Below are positions 8,587-18,077 of a DNA stretch of 64,000 bases, piece by piece. The notes below the pieces were generated by a model that saw nothing but the letters and a program-made list of their open reading frames with translations, searched no databases and had not been told where the DNA came from. The stretch lies in contig NZ_MVHE01000013.1 in assembly GCF_002086155.1 (NCBI RefSeq), positions 1-64,000 on the forward strand, written 5' to 3'. The position numbers and the translations under genes are program-made. Each line of letters opens with the position of its first letter. Positions within the stretch are counted from its first letter, which is position 1. Origin of the DNA: Mycobacterium angelicum. GTDB taxonomy: Bacteria; Actinomycetota; Actinomycetes; Mycobacteriales; Mycobacteriaceae.

Positions 8587-9678
8587 TCAGACGCGGATGA
8601 ACTTCTGTTCGCCCATGCCGAACATGCCATCGACCGAAAGGTCGACATCGTCGGTGTGGATCCGGCCTTCGTACCAGCCGAAGGGGGCGTAATACTCCGC
8701 GAGCGATCGGCGCGGGCCGACGTGCATCTCGGAACGGACAGTCGGCGTGAACCGCACCTCGACCTGGCCCGACCCGTCGGCATCGCGCACGATCCAGGAA
8801 CCCCAGGGCCCGTCGGGCCGTTCCACGTGGACGGCGGGCAGGCGGTGGACCCGGTCGCCGAGCCATACGGCGTTCTCGTTGTAGCGCTGCGGGTCACGCA
8901 CTTGGTTGTCGGTCAGGTTGAAGCCCTCGACCCGGCCACTATCGCTGCGGCGCACTGCGGTCACCCAGTCGTACCGCATCGGCGAGGGGTAGTCCCCGTG
9001 GTGGTCGTCGAGGATCATGAACGAACGGTCGGGGTCGAACACGGTGAGCTCGGCGCCGGCGCGGAGCGTGCCGGCGAACGGCATCATCGTCTTGTGCGAG
9101 TACAGCGCGCGATCGTCGGCGAAGGGGTGACAGATCACTAGATGTCCCGCCTCTCCGGGGCCGCAGCGCCCGGCGCCGTGCAACTCCAGCGGCGGTAGCC
9201 CGGCGCGCCCAGGGTGACTGGCGTCCACCGCGACCAAGCCTGAGTCCATCTCGTTGGTCAGCTGCAGCGAGAAGCGTCCAACATGACCGTGAGACCGGGT
9301 GTGGTTCAGGCCGCGAGCGACATGCACCATCGAGGTCGGCACCTTCTGCTCCCACCGACCGATTGTGGCCGCCTGCTTGTCAACGACCAGCACTTGCAGC
9401 AGCGAGATCGACTTTGTGTCGTACACAGCGCCGAGCACGAACACCGCGTCGTCGCCGAGCTGGAACGCCTCCCACTCCTTGAGCCGGGCGTTGCGCGCAG
9501 CGCGTTGCAGGCGACCACGAACTCCGGTGGCGATGACAACGTCGAGTGGGTTGATCCGCGCGATCGGGCCGTTATAGGTGCCGAACCGGTAGCGACCATC
9601 GAGCACCAGCTGGGGAGGTGGCGGCTCGTGCGTGCGCAGCAGGTCGGACGGGCCGGTCTGCGGGGTCTCGATGTCCAC
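8587..9678 (-). CDS. DUF2804 domain-containing protein
   Basis: 363 residues resembling DUF2804 (motifs GRYRFGTYNGPIARINPLD, KEWEAFQLGDDAVFVLGAVYD, FDPDRSFMILDDHHGDYP, FNLTDNQVRDPQRYNENAVWLGD). The beta-rich fold is related to lipocalin-like hydroxyneurosporene-synthase/AttH proteins. Start is GTG at 9678. No enzymatic activity is established. Single gene with no operon partner; about 190 bp on its 3' side contain nothing recognisable. Confidence 0.8.
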   Translation of the reverse strand: MDIETPQTGPSDLLRTHEPPPPQLVLDGRYRFGTYNGPIARINPLDVVIATGVRGRLQRAARNARLKEWEAFQLGDDAVFVLGAVYDTKSISLLQVLVVDKQAATIGRWEQKVPTSMVHVARGLNHTRSHGHVGRFSLQLTNEMDSGLVAVDASHPGRAGLPPLELHGAGRCGPGEAGHLVICHPFADDRALYSHKTMMPFAGTLRAGAELTVFDPDRSFMILDDHHGDYPSPMRYDWVTAVRRSDSGRVEGFNLTDNQVRDPQRYNENAVWLGDRVHRLPAVHVERPDGPWGSWIVRDADGSGQVEVRFTPTVRSEMHVGPRRSLAEYYAPFGWYEGRIHTDDVDLSVDGMFGMGEQKFIRV

Positions 9679-9964
9679 CGCCGGAGCGTACCGGAGCGGC
9701 AGCGCTTATGGCGCGATGGCGACTTACGACCGACTCGGGCGCAGGTATTCATCCGATGACCAAGTGACGGTTGCTCCGAGGTCCAGCACGCCACGGCCGG
9801 TTATCCGGACTTAGTCACGAGCATGGTTGGCGCAGAGCACGACTCTGTGCTTTGACCGTTAGCGATCGTTGCCGCAATCGCGATTTCGCGCTCGTATCTT
9901 TGGAGACACGAGAACGCCTAGCAATTAACGCCTATTGGCGTAGGCAAGCCTTGGGGGCTGTGAT
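9679..9964. other. Intergenic region, no gene seen
   Basis: 286 bp between divergent genes. It contains ACGCC-TATT-GGCGT near 9930, a 5-bp inverted repeat that may be an operator, and ends in a GGGGGCTGTGAT leader for the small membrane protein. No coding sequence was recognised. Confidence 0.5.
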
Positions 9965-10210
9965 ATGACCACCGCAATCGGCGCGCACGACCCAGTCGAG
10001 AAATACGCGGCCTATGAGCATGACGATTTCATCTCGGCGGTTGCAAGCATCAACGCGTTTGGCTGCCGAGGGGACACCGTTCTCGCCGAATTCAAGCCGC
10101 GCTGGCGACTAACCGAAGAAGAGGTCGTGCGCGCGGCGATCATAGTGATTTCGGTATCCCTCATGGCGCTGATCGGCCTCGCCGCGGGCGCGATCTTGAC
10201 GATGGGTTAG
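9965..10210 (+). CDS. Small membrane protein, hypothetical
   Basis: 81 residues: a soluble, acidic N-terminal ~52 residues and one C-terminal transmembrane helix (AAIIVISVSLMALIGLAAGAILTMG). No family recognised. ATG at 9965 follows a G-rich ribosome binding site. It precedes the bestrophin gene by ~110 bp on the same strand and could be cotranscribed. Confidence 0.6.
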   Translation: MTTAIGAHDPVEKYAAYEHDDFISAVASINAFGCRGDTVLAEFKPRWRLTEEEVVRAAIIVISVSLMALIGLAAGAILTMG

Positions 10211-10321
10211 CAGCGGATACGGCGGCGGGGAGCGTGCCATAGCCGTCGCCATGGAGGCCCTCACGAAGAACCAGCGCCCACGCCTGCTGAGACTGCCTAT
10301 CCCAACTACGCGAAATTGATC

Positions 10322-11185
10322 ATGATCCAATACGATTCGCACAAATGGCTGGACCACTTTTTTGCCATCCGCGGCTCGCTGGTCCGGGAGATCAGCGGTC
10401 GAGTCTCCCTATGCGTTGCTTGGTCGGCGGCGGTTGTCGCCTTTCATAAATATGTCGTTCCGGTCGGCATGCCGATCCAGCTACACACACTGATGGGCCT
10501 CGCCCTCGGTCTCCTTCTGGTTTTCCGCACCAGCTCCAGCTACGACCGTTTCTGGGAGGGACGCAAACTATGGGGAGGGATCGTGAATGAAACGCGGAAC
10601 CTCGTCCGGAGCGCCAGCGTATACATCAAGGGGGATCCGGCGCTGGTCGCCCGACTCACCCGATGGACAGCCGCCTTTCCCTGGGCGGCCATGCACAGCC
10701 TGCGCGGTACCGAAGGCCTCGGCCCACAAATCACCGAACTTCCGCCCGCCGAGGCGCAGGAGGTGATCGACGCCCAGCATCCCGCTCTCGCTGTCGCCGG
10801 CAAGATGTCCGATTGCCTCGGGGAGGCGCGCGAGCGCGGCCTGATCTCTGACATCATGCTCACGTCGATGGACCAGAACATTCAGCTACTGGTCGACTAC
10901 CTCGGCAGCTGCGAACGAATTCGCAAGACCCCGATGCCCTTCGCCTATGCCGTTCACCTGCGCCGCTCGCTTGTACTTTATTGCTTCACCCTTCCCTTCT
11001 CCATGGTCGAGACCTTCGGCTGGACGACCATTGTCGACGTCCTTATCATCGCTTACACCCTCTTCGGCATCGAGGAAATCGGTGTCGAGATCGAAGGCCC
11101 CTTCGGGCATGATGCGAACGACCTCCCCATCGAGGACATCTGCGAAACGATCCACAAGAACGTCTACGCCCAGGCGAGTATTTAG
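10322..11185 (+). CDS. Bestrophin family anion channel
   Basis: 287 residues, matching bacterial bestrophin/UPF0187: SHKWLDHFFAIRGSLV, the long hydrophobic region from ~25, FRTSSSYDRFWEGRKLWGGIVNETRNL, ERIRKTPMPFAYAVHLRRSLVLYC, and the C-terminal EIGVEIEGPFGHDANDLP that forms the family's acidic loop. Bacterial homologues form pentameric ion channels in the cytoplasmic membrane. A TTG at 10316 is possible but ATG at 10322 is more natural. There is no strong ribosome binding site. Confidence 0.9.
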   Translation: MIQYDSHKWLDHFFAIRGSLVREISGRVSLCVAWSAAVVAFHKYVVPVGMPIQLHTLMGLALGLLLVFRTSSSYDRFWEGRKLWGGIVNETRNLVRSASVYIKGDPALVARLTRWTAAFPWAAMHSLRGTEGLGPQITELPPAEAQEVIDAQHPALAVAGKMSDCLGEARERGLISDIMLTSMDQNIQLLVDYLGSCERIRKTPMPFAYAVHLRRSLVLYCFTLPFSMVETFGWTTIVDVLIIAYTLFGIEEIGVEIEGPFGHDANDLPIEDICETIHKNVYAQASI

Positions 11186-11516
11186 AAGCGGCGGTTCAGG
11201 GGCCGGTCAGGGCGATGCGATTGACAGCGCAGACGGCATCGGAATGAGCCGAGAAGTGATCGGGACGAGAACAAGTGGTGATTCATCCAATGCAATATGC
11301 AGTGGTTTGTACTGGTAACCCTGCATATTTGATCGCTGCATATTTGTGGACATCGACCCGGCCTTCATCATTCTCGATTGGACCTGGGGCCAGCGCTCAC
11401 GGCTGTCATGCGCGACATTTATCGTTTGCCAACATTATTCGGACAAACTAGCGGCAACCCGTCCAGTTCAACATGACACGTCCGTACGATTTGCGTGATC
11501 GGCGTATCCGCGCGAA
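11186..11516. other. Intergenic region with dispersed-repeat copy
   Basis: 331 bp without a gene. It carries a copy of a repeat (TACTGGTAACCCTGCATATT) from 11310 that recurs at 17094 and 21590, and a direct repeat CTGCATATTTG at 11321 and 11336. Confidence 0.5.
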
Positions 11517-13130
11517 TCATTCGATCGATGAGGCCGACGCCGCAGACGACCCCGCCGGTGCCTGCGAAGCCTTCGTCGGTGGCACCTTGCTAGTTGACTG
11601 CGTACGACCAGTATCTGCGAGTAGGAAATCGGCGCAGCGTTCTCCGATCATGATCGATGGTGCGTTGGTGTTGGCACGGGGTATCTGAGGTAGTGCCGAG
11701 GCGTCGGCGACGCGCAGGTTGTCCACACCGCGGACCCGCAGCTCCGCGTCGAGGGGGCTATCGGGGTCGCCGCCCATCGCGACGCTGCATGCCGGGTGGG
11801 CGGTTGTTTTCGCGGTGTTCCTGATGTAGGTCTCGATATCCCCACTCCGGCCTGGAACGAGCTCGCGCTCAACGGTTGACGCGATCGGCTCGGTGGCGAT
11901 GATTTCGCGTGTGCGCTCGACTGCGCGAACGAGTGCCTCGACGTCCTCGCGCTCGGTGAATTGGTTCATGCGGATCGCCGGTGGTACAGCGGGATTCGAT
12001 GAACGAATTAGGACGCTCCCGCGGCTCTTGGGTGTCCAGTATGAGTGTCCGACCGACAACGCGGGAGCAAATCTTCCCCCGCGGGGTTCGGCTCTGGCGT
12101 CGGCGGGTGTGAAGATCAGCTGAACGTCGCATGCCGTGAGGTCGGCCGTCGACCGGATATGAGCCAGCGCCTCGCCGCCGTTACTGGTGAGCTTCCCGGT
12201 GCGGCGTAACAGCCACTGCAGCAGCCATTTTGGGTTCGCGACGTCAGCAAGGCCGACGTAGCCGGGGGCGAGGGACCATACCGCCCAGGTGAGGGGGTGG
12301 TCCGTGAGGCCTTGACCGACCCGTGGGCTGTCGACCAGTGTGGTGACTCCAACCCGACGAAGGTGATCCGCCGGCCCAATTCCAGACATCTGCAGCAGCT
12401 GCGGCGTGCCGAAGGCGCCAGCGCTGAGGACGATCTCATGGTTGGCGAACGCCTGGTGCATGTGTCCGCGACGGCGATATTGGATGCCGACAGCTCGACC
12501 GTTTCGGATGATCACGCGGTCGACCAAAGCCTTCGTGATGACGGTCAGATTGCTCTGGTGCCGGAGGTAGCCGCGCGCTGCGCTCCAGCGTTGACCCTTG
12601 TGAATGTTGACCGGAGTGATTGCCGCTCCGTCGAGGTCGGGTCCGCTGACGTCGTCGTTGGCAGCGATGCCTGCCGCCCGCGCTGAGGCGACGAAGCGGT
12701 GAGACAAGTCGTCGGGGTATGGCGAGCGGGTGATGTGCATCGGACCCTCCTCGATCCGAGCGAACACCGGCGCCACGTCATTCCAGCCCCACCCGGGTAG
12801 CTCCCAGCGGTCGTAGTCCAGATTGCTGCCCTTGACCCAGAACATGCTGTTCATCGCACTGCAGCCGCCAAGCACACGCCCGCGCGGTTGCGGGATGCAC
12901 CGATCGGCGCAGCCGGACTCGGGTTCAGTCTCGTATGCCCAGTCCAAGGACGTTCCGTACTGCATGGGCGCGAACAGCGGCGCCCGGATCATCAGGCGTC
13001 GATCGGAGCCCCCGGCTTCGATCAACAGCACGCTTGCCGCCGACTCGGTGGCCAATCGTCCGGCTACAGCGCAACCCGCTGAACCGGCACCAACCACGAT
13101 GAAGTCATATCCCGACATGATGTTGGCCAT
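11517..13130 (-). CDS. GMC family FAD oxidoreductase
   Basis: About 537 residues, glucose-methanol-choline oxidoreductase. The FAD-binding YDFIVVGAGSAGCAVAGRL begins the protein; GRVLGGCSAMNSMFWVKG and the second GMC signature GAFGTPQLLQMSGIGP follow; the C-terminus has HPACSVAMGG and the LRVADASALPQIPRANTNAPSIMIGER block. Family members oxidise alcohols such as choline; the substrate is not deducible. The start is ATG at 13130 or 13118 (MSGYDF); a longer reading from 13166 adds nothing family-like. Single gene. Confidence 0.9.
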   Translation of the reverse strand: MANIMSGYDFIVVGAGSAGCAVAGRLATESAASVLLIEAGGSDRRLMIRAPLFAPMQYGTSLDWAYETEPESGCADRCIPQPRGRVLGGCSAMNSMFWVKGSNLDYDRWELPGWGWNDVAPVFARIEEGPMHITRSPYPDDLSHRFVASARAAGIAANDDVSGPDLDGAAITPVNIHKGQRWSAARGYLRHQSNLTVITKALVDRVIIRNGRAVGIQYRRRGHMHQAFANHEIVLSAGAFGTPQLLQMSGIGPADHLRRVGVTTLVDSPRVGQGLTDHPLTWAVWSLAPGYVGLADVANPKWLLQWLLRRTGKLTSNGGEALAHIRSTADLTACDVQLIFTPADARAEPRGGRFAPALSVGHSYWTPKSRGSVLIRSSNPAVPPAIRMNQFTEREDVEALVRAVERTREIIATEPIASTVERELVPGRSGDIETYIRNTAKTTAHPACSVAMGGDPDSPLDAELRVRGVDNLRVADASALPQIPRANTNAPSIMIGERCADFLLADTGRTQSTSKVPPTKASQAPAGSSAASASSIE

Positions 13131-13311
13131 GGCGTCGACTATCCAGTGGCGCCGACAAGCCTCCATCGGCCAATGCGCCTAAATCCGCGGTGGCCGGGCG
13201 CGTATCTACGCATGCCCACGCCGCAACAATTGGCGATTTCGCTGATGTTTCGGCAATCGACATCACCGCATGCTGTCTAGCATGAGCGAAACTAGCTGGA
13301 AGAACCTGGAC

Positions 13312-16300
13312 ATGAGCGAGCTTCCGACTGGAACGGTCACGCTGCTACTAGCCGACGTCGAAGGTTCGACGCGGTTGTGGGAGACCCAGCCTGAGGCCAT
13401 GAGAGCCGCCGTCGAGCGCCTCGACCTGACGCTGTCCGAGACGGTAACGGCCCATGGCGGGGTTCGCCCAGTCGAACAGGGCGAGGGCGACAGCTTCGTC
13501 ATCGCATTCCCTCGAGCCGCCGACGCAGTGGCATGCGCGCTCGAATTGCAGCGGGCACCGCTCGCGCCGATCAAGCTGCGTATCGGCGTGCACACCGGCG
13601 ATGTGAACCTTCGCGACGAGGGGAACTACATCGGCCCGACGATCAATCGCGCCGCCCGGCTGCGCGACCTGGCCCACGGCGGGCAGACGGTGCTGTCGGG
13701 TGCTACCGAACCGCTTGTCCTCGACCAACTTCCGCCGGACGTCACGTTGACGGACCTCGGCACCTACCCGCTGCGTGACCTACCCCGGCCCGAGAGAGTC
13801 GTGCAAGTGTGTCACCCCGATCTGCACAACGATTTTCCGCCTGTGCGCACGGCCAATGTGCTTGCAGCCGAGCATCTTCCGATTCAGTTGACGAGTTTCA
13901 TCGGGCGCGAGGCGGAGATAAGCGGCATCCGTGACGCGCTTGCCCGACACCGGCTCGTCACGCTGACCGGCGCGGGCGGTGCGGGTAAGACGCGGTTGGC
14001 GGTGCAGGTCGCGGCGAACATCGCCACTGAGTTCGCGGACGGGGTCTGGTATGTCGACTTGGCACCGATCACCGATCCGGACGTCGTGACTGTGACCGTG
14101 GCACGCGCGCTGGGCCTGCCCGATCATCCCGGCCGGCAAACGATCGACGTGATACGTCGATTCATTCGCGACCGGCAGATGCTGGTGCTGATCGACAACT
14201 GTGAGCACTTGCTCGACGCCAGCGCCGACTTGATCACCGACCTGTTGCAATTGTGCTCGGCGTTGACGCTGCTGACCACCAGTCGCGAGCCGATCGGCGT
14301 GGCCGGTGAGGTGACCTGGCGGGTGCCTTCGCTATCGCTCACCAACGAAGCGGTTGAGCTGTTCGGCGATCGTGCCCGTCGAACCAAGCCCGAATTCCGA
14401 GTCACCCACGATAACGCCGACACGGTGACCGAGATCTGTCGACGGCTTGACGGCTTGCCACTGGCCATCGAACTCGCCGCTGCCCGCGTTCGCGCGTTGT
14501 CACCGACAGAGATCCTCGACAGCCTGCGCGATACCTTCCGGCTTCTGACCGGCGGCGCACGCACTGCGGTGCGCCGCCAACAGACATTGCGCGCATCGGT
14601 GGACTGGTCGCACGCTTTGTTGAGCGAGTCTGAACAGGTGTTGTTCCGACGGCTGGCGGTGTTTTTCGGCGGGTTCGATGTCGACGCCGCGCAGGCTGTC
14701 GCCGGCGGCGCCGACGCGGAGCGCTACCAAGTGCTCGACCAGTTGACGCTGCTTGTCGACAAGTCGCTTGTGGTCGCGGAAGACACCCGACATGGAACGC
14801 GGTATCGGCTGCTGGAAACGGTGCGCCAGTACGCCCAGGAGAAGCTGCATGAGTCCCGCGAAGGCGACGAGGTACGCGCGCGCCACCGCGACCACTACAC
14901 CTCACAGGTCAGGCTTCTCGATGCACCGGCGAGCTCCGGCCACGAACAGCGCATCGAACACGCCGAAACCGAAATCGACAATCTGCGCGCTGCCTTCGCG
15001 TGGAGTAGAGAAGGGGCGCGGCCCGACCTGGCGCAGACGCTCGCGGCGGCGTTGTTACCGCTTTGGGTGACACGGCGCCGCATGCAGGAAGGACTGGACT
15101 GGCTCGACGCCGCCCTCGCTGACGAAGACTCCGAGAGCGCCGAGGAATCGGCGGCTCGTGTGCGGGCATCGGTGGCTAGAGCCGCCTTGCTGGGGTTCAC
15201 AGGTATCGCGGTCGGTCTTGACACCGAGCAGCTTCTGGTATCGGCACGCGAGCTCGGCGATCCGGCGCTCGTGGCGCGGGCACTGACAGCCTGTGGTTGC
15301 TTCGCCAACGACGACCTCGAGAAGGGTGGCGCGTACTTCGCCGAGGCGGCTGACCTCGCCCGGGGCATCGGCGATTCATGGTGGTTGGGGCAGACACTCT
15401 TCTTGGAGGCGACGTTCGCGGTCCTGTTCGGCGAACTCATCGTGGGGGAGGCGGCTGCCGAGGAGGGAAATCGGATCGCACAGAACATCGGCGCCGGATC
15501 CTTGTCGCGCCAATTCAGTTACGTCGCGGGCTGGACGCGGATCCTGCGCGGTGACCTGAATGGCGCTCTCACCCAGCTTCGCGAGATGGACGAGGAACTA
15601 ACCGAAGCGCGTGACGGGTTGTTCTGGGTCCATGTATCAGCGTGCCAGGCGATGGCGCTGGCCTACCAAGGGCACACTGAACGGGCTAGAGAAGCAGCCG
15701 AAGTGGCCCTTGAACGCTCGTCCGACTCGTTTCATGCCCACCTTGCGGCGGTCCACTCGGCCTTCGGCTATGTACACCTGGCCGCTGGCAACGCTGCCGC
15801 AGCGTGGGAGGCATTTGAAGCGGTGCGCGAGATCACCGGAATGCACGGCCAGATGGTTCCGCTGCAAATCTTTGCGGCCCTGGCCCCCATGGCTTGCGGT
15901 GATCTTTCGGCGGCCGGCCGCTGGGCAGACGATGTGGTGTCGGCTACCAGAGCCTGGAGTCTCGCTGCAGCATTGACGTCACGCGCTCGCGTTGGCATCG
16001 CACGGCGCGAGCTCGACGCCGCCGAACGCGACGCCTACGACGCGCTCGAGTTGACCGCCCGCCTCGGCGGTGACCTCCTTGTGCCATTCGACCTCGACTG
16101 CCTGGCGACCGTCGCGGCGCAAAACGACAACCATGTTCTCGCGGCTCGTCTTTTCGGGGCGGCGGATGCAGCCCGTCAGCAGATGGGCATGGTCCGCTTC
16201 AAGATTTTCGATGAGGGCGACGAGGCAACGACCGCGGCGCTTCGGCATGCTCTGGGCGAGAACGACTTCGACGCAGCATGGGCCGAGGGGGCGGCGCTAA

Positions 16301-16554
16301 CGATCGAGGACGCGACCGCCTACGCACTGCGCGGTCGCGGTGAGCGTAAGCGCGCCAGCAGCGGCTGGGCGTCGCTCACCCGCGCCGAACTCGACGTCGT
16401 GAGGCTCGTGAGTGAAGGCCTGGGCAACAAGGAGGTGGCTGCGCGGTTGTTCATCTCCCCCCGCACAGTGCAGGCCCACCTGACCCACATCTACACCAAA
16501 CTGGACCTGACCTCGCGCCTACAGCTCGCGCAGGAGGCAGCGCGCCGCACATAA
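13312..16554 (+). CDS. Cyclase-homology/ATPase/LuxR regulator
   Basis: About 1080 residues with three parts. A class III nucleotidyl cyclase homology domain (~5-165; LLLADVEGSTRLWE, GEGDSFVIAFPRAADAV, RIGVHTGDV) comes first. Next is an AP-ATPase/NB-ARC region with Walker A GAGGAGKTRLA and Walker B MLVLIDNCEHLLD, then a TPR-like superhelix of ~500 residues. A LuxR helix-turn-helix (LTRAELDVVRLVSEGLGNKEVAARLFISPRTVQAHL) ends it. The architecture matches mycobacterial regulators such as Rv1358 and Rv2488c. Whether the cyclase is active is unclear. The start MSELPTGTVTLL is chosen because it abuts the cyclase domain and follows a GGAAG; two upstream starts are possible. Confidence 0.9.
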   Translation: MSELPTGTVTLLLADVEGSTRLWETQPEAMRAAVERLDLTLSETVTAHGGVRPVEQGEGDSFVIAFPRAADAVACALELQRAPLAPIKLRIGVHTGDVNLRDEGNYIGPTINRAARLRDLAHGGQTVLSGATEPLVLDQLPPDVTLTDLGTYPLRDLPRPERVVQVCHPDLHNDFPPVRTANVLAAEHLPIQLTSFIGREAEISGIRDALARHRLVTLTGAGGAGKTRLAVQVAANIATEFADGVWYVDLAPITDPDVVTVTVARALGLPDHPGRQTIDVIRRFIRDRQMLVLIDNCEHLLDASADLITDLLQLCSALTLLTTSREPIGVAGEVTWRVPSLSLTNEAVELFGDRARRTKPEFRVTHDNADTVTEICRRLDGLPLAIELAAARVRALSPTEILDSLRDTFRLLTGGARTAVRRQQTLRASVDWSHALLSESEQVLFRRLAVFFGGFDVDAAQAVAGGADAERYQVLDQLTLLVDKSLVVAEDTRHGTRYRLLETVRQYAQEKLHESREGDEVRARHRDHYTSQVRLLDAPASSGHEQRIEHAETEIDNLRAAFAWSREGARPDLAQTLAAALLPLWVTRRRMQEGLDWLDAALADEDSESAEESAARVRASVARAALLGFTGIAVGLDTEQLLVSARELGDPALVARALTACGCFANDDLEKGGAYFAEAADLARGIGDSWWLGQTLFLEATFAVLFGELIVGEAAAEEGNRIAQNIGAGSLSRQFSYVAGWTRILRGDLNGALTQLREMDEELTEARDGLFWVHVSACQAMALAYQGHTERAREAAEVALERSSDSFHAHLAAVHSAFGYVHLAAGNAAAAWEAFEAVREITGMHGQMVPLQIFAALAPMACGDLSAAGRWADDVVSATRAWSLAAALTSRARVGIARRELDAAERDAYDALELTARLGGDLLVPFDLDCLATVAAQNDNHVLAARLFGAADAARQQMGMVRFKIFDEGDEATTAALRHALGENDFDAAWAEGAALTIEDATAYALRGRGERKRASSGWASLTRAELDVVRLVSEGLGNKEVAARLFISPRTVQAHLTHIYTKLDLTSRLQLAQEAARRT

Positions 16555-16680
16555 CACCGCCGCCGCACTGGCGCATCCAACGCGCTGTCTTCCACGTCGC
16601 CAGTCGCGCTGATAACTGTTGTGATGCAAAATAACTCGCAGAAGTCTACTGTGACGCTGCGTGTTGAGGAGGCGCGGAGT

Positions 16681-16860
16681 TCATGCGGGAGGGACTCCCG
16701 TCGCAGCTGGGTTGGCGGCAGCCAGCGCGGCATAGGCCTCGTTGGGAGTCAGATCCTTCTTGGTCATCGCGGGATGGCGCAGCCCCGTGTGCGGCTTGTT
16801 CTGCCACACCCACAATCCACAAGTCAAGCAGGTTCTGCACTTCGGCGAGTGGCCCAAAAC
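16681..16860 (-). pseudogene. Transposase/integrase C-terminal remnant
   Basis: Read on the minus strand, one frame gives LWVWQNKPHTGLRHPAMTKK and then DLTPNEAYAALAAANP before a stop at 16681-16683. This looks like the end of an rve/Mu-type transposase C-terminal region. The sequence just upstream (AEVQNLLDLWIVGV) continues the same protein in another frame, so a frameshift lies near 16815. No N-terminal part or terminal inverted repeats were found. Confidence 0.5.
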
Positions 16861-17093
16861 GCTTCCCGCTCAGGGGATTTACCTCGCCGCACCACATTTA
16901 GGTCCGGCGTAGCCGGCCAAGCATTTGGGTGAAGCCGGAGTTGATCGCGGCGAATACGATCATCGAGGCGATGGACCGTTACATGTCTGATCCGCGCCGT
17001 ATCGCACTGGCCGCCGACCGCGAGCAAGCGATCGCGCGGACCGAAATCGTGCCGGTGCAGATAGTGTCGGATCGTGATGAAAACCGAGTAGTT

Positions 17094-17130
17094 TACTGGT
17101 AACCCGCCATATACGATTCCGTCGTATTCC
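17094..17130. repeat. Dispersed repeat, copy 2
   Basis: Begins TACTGGTAACCCGCCATATA and continues to GTCGTATTCC. It contains the inverted repeat ATACGA-TTCCG-TCGTAT. Related copies lie at 11310 and 21590-21626, all in the same orientation and all in gaps between genes. Confidence 0.55.
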
Positions 17131-17348
17131 ACCTGAATCGAGCGCCGACGCGAGCGCTGGGCAGGACTGGAGCCCCTGATCTTTATAGTGGCCCGGGTGC
17201 CACTGAGAGCAATGGCCGAGACGATCCAGACGCGCATGTCCTGTTTGCTACCGGCCACACCGGTATTCGGTGGATACGCGCTGCTGGGGTTGCCGCTGCT
17301 GGATGAAGAACGCTCATGCGGATCCAGCGGTCGTCTTACAAAACGTCG

Positions 17349-17360
17349 TACACTGTTGCA
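17349..17360 (+). promoter_or_regulatory. Leaderless -10 element for mazE-like gene
   Basis: TACACT at 17349-17354 fits the mycobacterial TANNNT -10 and ends exactly 6 nt before the ATG at 17361, where a transcript would start at the A of the start codon. No Shine-Dalgarno sequence precedes the gene. Confidence 0.6.
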
Positions 17361-17594
17361 ATGGCTGACACGATCACCTTCAGGCCCGACGAAGACACAT
17401 CGAAGGCGCTGGAGGTCTTGACCAAAGACGGAACCGCCGTGTCCGTAGCCGTTCGATCTGCTCTTATCGATGCTGCACGACGGAAGGCCGGCGCGGCGAT
17501 CCGTGCCGAGGCGGAAAGGCTTGCTGAAGACGAGTCCGACCGCGCTGAGGCCATGCAGGTACTACGCGACATGGAGACGTTGCGTGCGTGGTGA
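17361..17594 (+). CDS. MazE-like antitoxin
   Basis: 77 residues: an N-terminal ribbon-helix-helix-like part (DTITFRPDEDTSKALEVLTKDGTAVSVAVRSALIDAARRK) and an acidic helical tail (AEAERLAEDESDRAEAMQVLRDME) suited to wrapping a toxin. It would bind the promoter and neutralise the toxin encoded next, whose GTG start overlaps its last codons. The start is ATG at 17361, apparently leaderless. It does not match a specific M. tuberculosis MazE that I can name. Confidence 0.75.
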   Translation: MADTITFRPDEDTSKALEVLTKDGTAVSVAVRSALIDAARRKAGAAIRAEAERLAEDESDRAEAMQVLRDMETLRAW

Positions 17595-17895
17595 GGTCTT
17601 TCAGTTGCGTGCCCCGCGGGGGAGTCGCGGTCACGAGCAGTCCGGTTCCCGCTACGCCGTAGTAGTCCAGTCACATCAACTGCCCCTGTCGACGTGGCTG
17701 GTTGCACCAACATCCACGTCGGCTCGTGCCGCCAGCTTTCGTCCCGAAGTTGAAATCGGCGGCGTGAACACCCGCGTGCTTGCCGAACAGGCCGCCGCAG
17801 TCGACCCGGGCCGACTCGGCACGAGCGTCGGGTTCCTAAGCTTCGATGAGATGCGGCGCGTTGATGCGGCACTGCGCATCGTCCTCGATCTATGA
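17584..17895 (+). CDS. MazF/PemK-like toxin
   Basis: 103 residues from GTG at 17584 (RGEVFQLRAPRGSRGHEQSGSRYAVVVQS), with the MazF fold pattern: an opening RGEV strand, an RYAVVVQS strand, PLSTWLVAPTSTSARAASFRPEVEIGG, and a C-terminal GFLSFDEMRRVDAALRIVLDL helix. MazF toxins are sequence-specific RNases. It overlaps the antitoxin by 11 nt. This family usually opens RGEIW or similar, so the N-terminus fits. Target specificity is not predictable. Confidence 0.75.
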   Translation: MRGEVFQLRAPRGSRGHEQSGSRYAVVVQSHQLPLSTWLVAPTSTSARAASFRPEVEIGGVNTRVLAEQAAAVDPGRLGTSVGFLSFDEMRRVDAALRIVLDL

Positions 17896-18077
17896 GCGCC
17901 GGACAGCCTCGATAGCCAATAGATGTTGTCAGTACGGCCGGTATCGAAAACCGATGTACCACAGGGTAATACGGCGTACTTCACTGGATATCGGCGGTCA
18001 AGATGCGTCCAATTCCTCGACACCTAGGCGGCCGGAGCTGGACTGTCTCTCCGAAGCCAGAACCTGTACCGCCCGAT

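Larger units (their letters stand above)
16555..17360. other. Degenerate accessory stretch
   Basis: About 800 bp with no intact gene. It holds a transposase C-terminal remnant (16681-16860, minus), a coding-like fragment on the plus strand at about 16930-17102 (IIEAMDRYMSDPRRIALAADREQAIART), and a copy of the dispersed TACTGGTAACC repeat at 17094-17130. The mixture points to old insertion and decay. Confidence 0.5.

Noticed and set aside
16824-17258. 144-codon minus-strand ORF
   Set aside because: Arg-rich, no family sequence; overlaps the degenerate transposase region.
4015-17971. ACAGGGTAATA shared at about 4016 and 17961
   Set aside because: Eleven bases in two gaps without further shared sequence; may be chance.
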